Source: Arctopsyche grandis
Taxonomy: Eukaryota > Arthropoda > Insecta > Trichoptera > Hydropsychidae
Direction: 5' to 3'
Length of the DNA stretch: 64,000 nt
Assembly: GCF_051622035.1 (NCBI RefSeq)
Contig: NC_135366.1
Coordinates: 4,123,001-4,187,000, forward strand
Shown: positions 62,268-64,000 of the stretch, one piece after another
Layout: every line of letters begins with the position of its first letter
Position numbering within the stretch: position 1 is the first letter of the stretch
Made by a program: the position numbers and the translations under genes
The notes under the pieces: generated by a model
The model's database searches: none
Told to the model about the DNA's origin: nothing
What the model saw: only the letters and a program-made list of their open reading frames with translations

Positions 62268-64000
62268 ATGGCATGGGTTTTCCATAAGTCCAACTATTCG
62301 TTTTAGGGTCGTAAATCTCTGATGAATTACTACGATAATTCATAAACTTATTTATTCCTCCAGTGACGTAAATTTTTCCGTCCAATACATTAATAGCGTG
62401 CTTATATCGTTTTTCGAGCATTGGAGCCATAAATGTCCAGCTATCTGTTTTTGGGTCGTACCTTAAATGAAATGTAAATGATTATTATATTATGTACATC
62501 ATCATGGCTCATCAGTAGAGACACGTATTTTGGGCATTTTGCCACAAATGCTAAGATTCGGAATATATTCTAATAGATGCTAAATTCGTAAAATATGCGA
62601 ATATATGCTTAAATAATAAACAAGAGTGAAAATTGCATGAAATTTATAAAATTAATAAACAATTTAGAAGGGTATTCCTATTCATTTGCCCATTTATTAT
62701 GTGAAGAAATTGAGTGGATGAAACAAAGCTTGCAGTTTACCATAGACGGTGTTTTTCCTGTCGAAACCAAGCAACTGTTTTTGTCTACTACTGTAACCAA
62801 AAAAGGCAGTTGGAGCTAGACTATCCAAAAAGCGTCTTAAAACTAGAATCGCATTCAAGACTAAATAATCCATCTGTGGCAGGTACAAAATCTAATAGAA
62901 ACAGTTTTGTTTTTTAGGAACCTGCCATTGTTTAATGTATTAACAGACTCAATGTTTGGAAGGATATCTACACTTTTTTAGACAATTGATAGAGAATAAT
63001 AAAAGTGTATATATTGCTATTATTGATGGCAACAAAAATTAAATATGAAGAGTTTGGTTGTGCAGCTCTAAAATCTATTTATATCTCTAAAGTGTGGATG
63101 TTGAAAGGTATTTTAGTAAATACAATCTAATTAATTGTTACCGATCATCCCACGAATCTCAAAAAAGAATATATAGAAATATGCTCCATGTTGAGTTTAA
63201 ATAAATTTTAATTGGTATTGTATTTTTATATTCATATTTTTTGTCTTTGTATTTTTAATATTGTTGTTTTTTTTCTTTGTAATTTTAATTCCAAAACATT
63301 GTTTTTTAATTGTTGTGTTGTAAATTTTATTAAAATTCATCGAAATTTAATATTTTTAATGCCCTAAAACGCTGAAATGCAAAATGAAAATGCTAAAATT
63401 GACAAAAACAGATGCCCAAAATATGTGTATATACGTAAATACTCATTAGTATGAAACATGCACATGTACATACATAGAATGAGCGATGAACGAAAGTAAA
63501 TTCAATAATACCTCTCAACTGTGTCAAGTATTTCAAAGCCTTCCCCTCGACCACCAGTCACGTAAATATACCCATCAATTTCAGCGATTTGTACATAATT
63601 TCTTTTTTGGCCCATCGGTGCCAGATTAGAACATGTCCTTTTTGTCAGGTCGAAAAGTACGACCTTGAATTTATGAAATTTAATTATGATGTTTAAGTTG
63701 AATAATAATAATATTATATAAATTTTGCAGCAATAAATATACCTCATTCGAATATTCGTCGGTGTTTGTTTTCCCACCGAACATTAATATTTTTCCATTG
63801 TACACAAAAGGCGAGCACATTTTTTTCGGTTGTAGATGAATTCTCGCAAAAATTGACCACAAATCTTTATCCGGATCGTAAACTTCCACGACACACACTC
63901 TCTGAAAAATCAGTATTATTCAAAATATTATATTCAACTGTTCTTAGTTGTGTGATATTATATTTATTGTGTTTGTACCGGTTGTCTAATGTTATACCCA
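62268..64000 (-). CDS. Kelch-repeat protein B, partial
   Basis: Minus-strand exons in order: 63979-64000 (continues beyond the window), 63743-63901, 63512-63663, 62268-62461. The exon lengths 159 and 152 and all phases are the same as in gene A, so the two are tandem duplicates. Blades end KILMFGG, YIYVTGG and KIYVTGG, with IYDPKTNSW following. Its last exon is shorter than gene A's (194 against 215 nt) and ends CCAT at a GTAAGT donor. I find no matching next exon before gene A begins. Either the gene is truncated, or it splices on into the gene A exons to make a two-propeller protein. The intron 62462-63511 contains a hAT copy. Confidence 0.7.
62516..63441 (+). mobile_element. hAT element with transposase remnant, copy 2
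   Basis: Duplications CTCATCAG (62508-62515) and CTCATTAG (63442-63449), 7 of 8 matching. Left end TAGAGACACGTATTTTGGGC; the right end is altered (ATATGTGTATATACGTAAAT). Contains the same transposase tail as 49571-50125, with several frameshifts and deletions. Lies in an intron of kelch gene B. Confidence 0.8.

Overview
This is eukaryotic nuclear DNA, AT-rich and crowded with repeats, almost certainly from an insect. The reasons are a muscle-type arthropod actin, short multi-exon genes with GT-AG introns, an irritans-type mariner, tRNA-headed SINEs, RTE/jockey-type LINE remnants, insect-style Helitrons and many (TA)n/(TGTA)n tracts. I cannot resolve the order or species. Layout: (1) 1478-16017, plus strand, a ten-exon gene for a CCDC92/CCDC74-like coiled-coil protein of 463 aa. 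Its introns carry Helitron ends, a tandemly duplicated intron end, a TTAA-flanked piggyBac-like element made of 300-bp repeats, and RTE LINE remnants. (2) 18437-21006, minus strand, a five-exon gene for a TMCO6/importin-alpha-like armadillo protein of 363 aa, convergent with gene 1. Its last intron holds a TIR element with a 10-bp target duplication, which itself contains a solo LTR. (3) 21-37 kb, a gene-poor repeat zone of SINEs, foldback (palindromic) elements, Helitrons and a gutted jockey LINE, plus one possible orphan terminal exon with a CxxC...CxxC motif at 28680-29003. (4) 37862-40756, a hAT-type element that contains a full-length mariner with an intact 348-aa transposase and a 5'-truncated LINE. 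It sits about 300 bp upstream of (5) a muscle actin gene (promoter about 40986-41067, coding exons 43551-44475 and 45395-45600, 376 aa). (6) 46-58 kb, mostly intergenic, with SINEs, two hAT elements, a foldback element and a Helitron. (7) 58618-64000, minus strand, two tandem kelch-repeat genes with matching exon structure. One is truncated by the window edge and carries a hAT insertion in an intron.

The host genes (actin, kelch, coiled-coil, ARM-repeat) do not form an obvious pathway. The strongest structure beyond the genes is a layered transposon community in which insertion order can be read from nested copies and target-site duplications. Three non-LTR tail families (one LINE, two SINE types) end in a hairpin of different stem sequence but the same layout, followed by a short A/T-rich tetranucleotide tail. 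That suggests a shared reverse-transcriptase recognition structure. Two palindromic foldback families and a TIR family with 10-bp duplications are the best candidates for undescribed elements.
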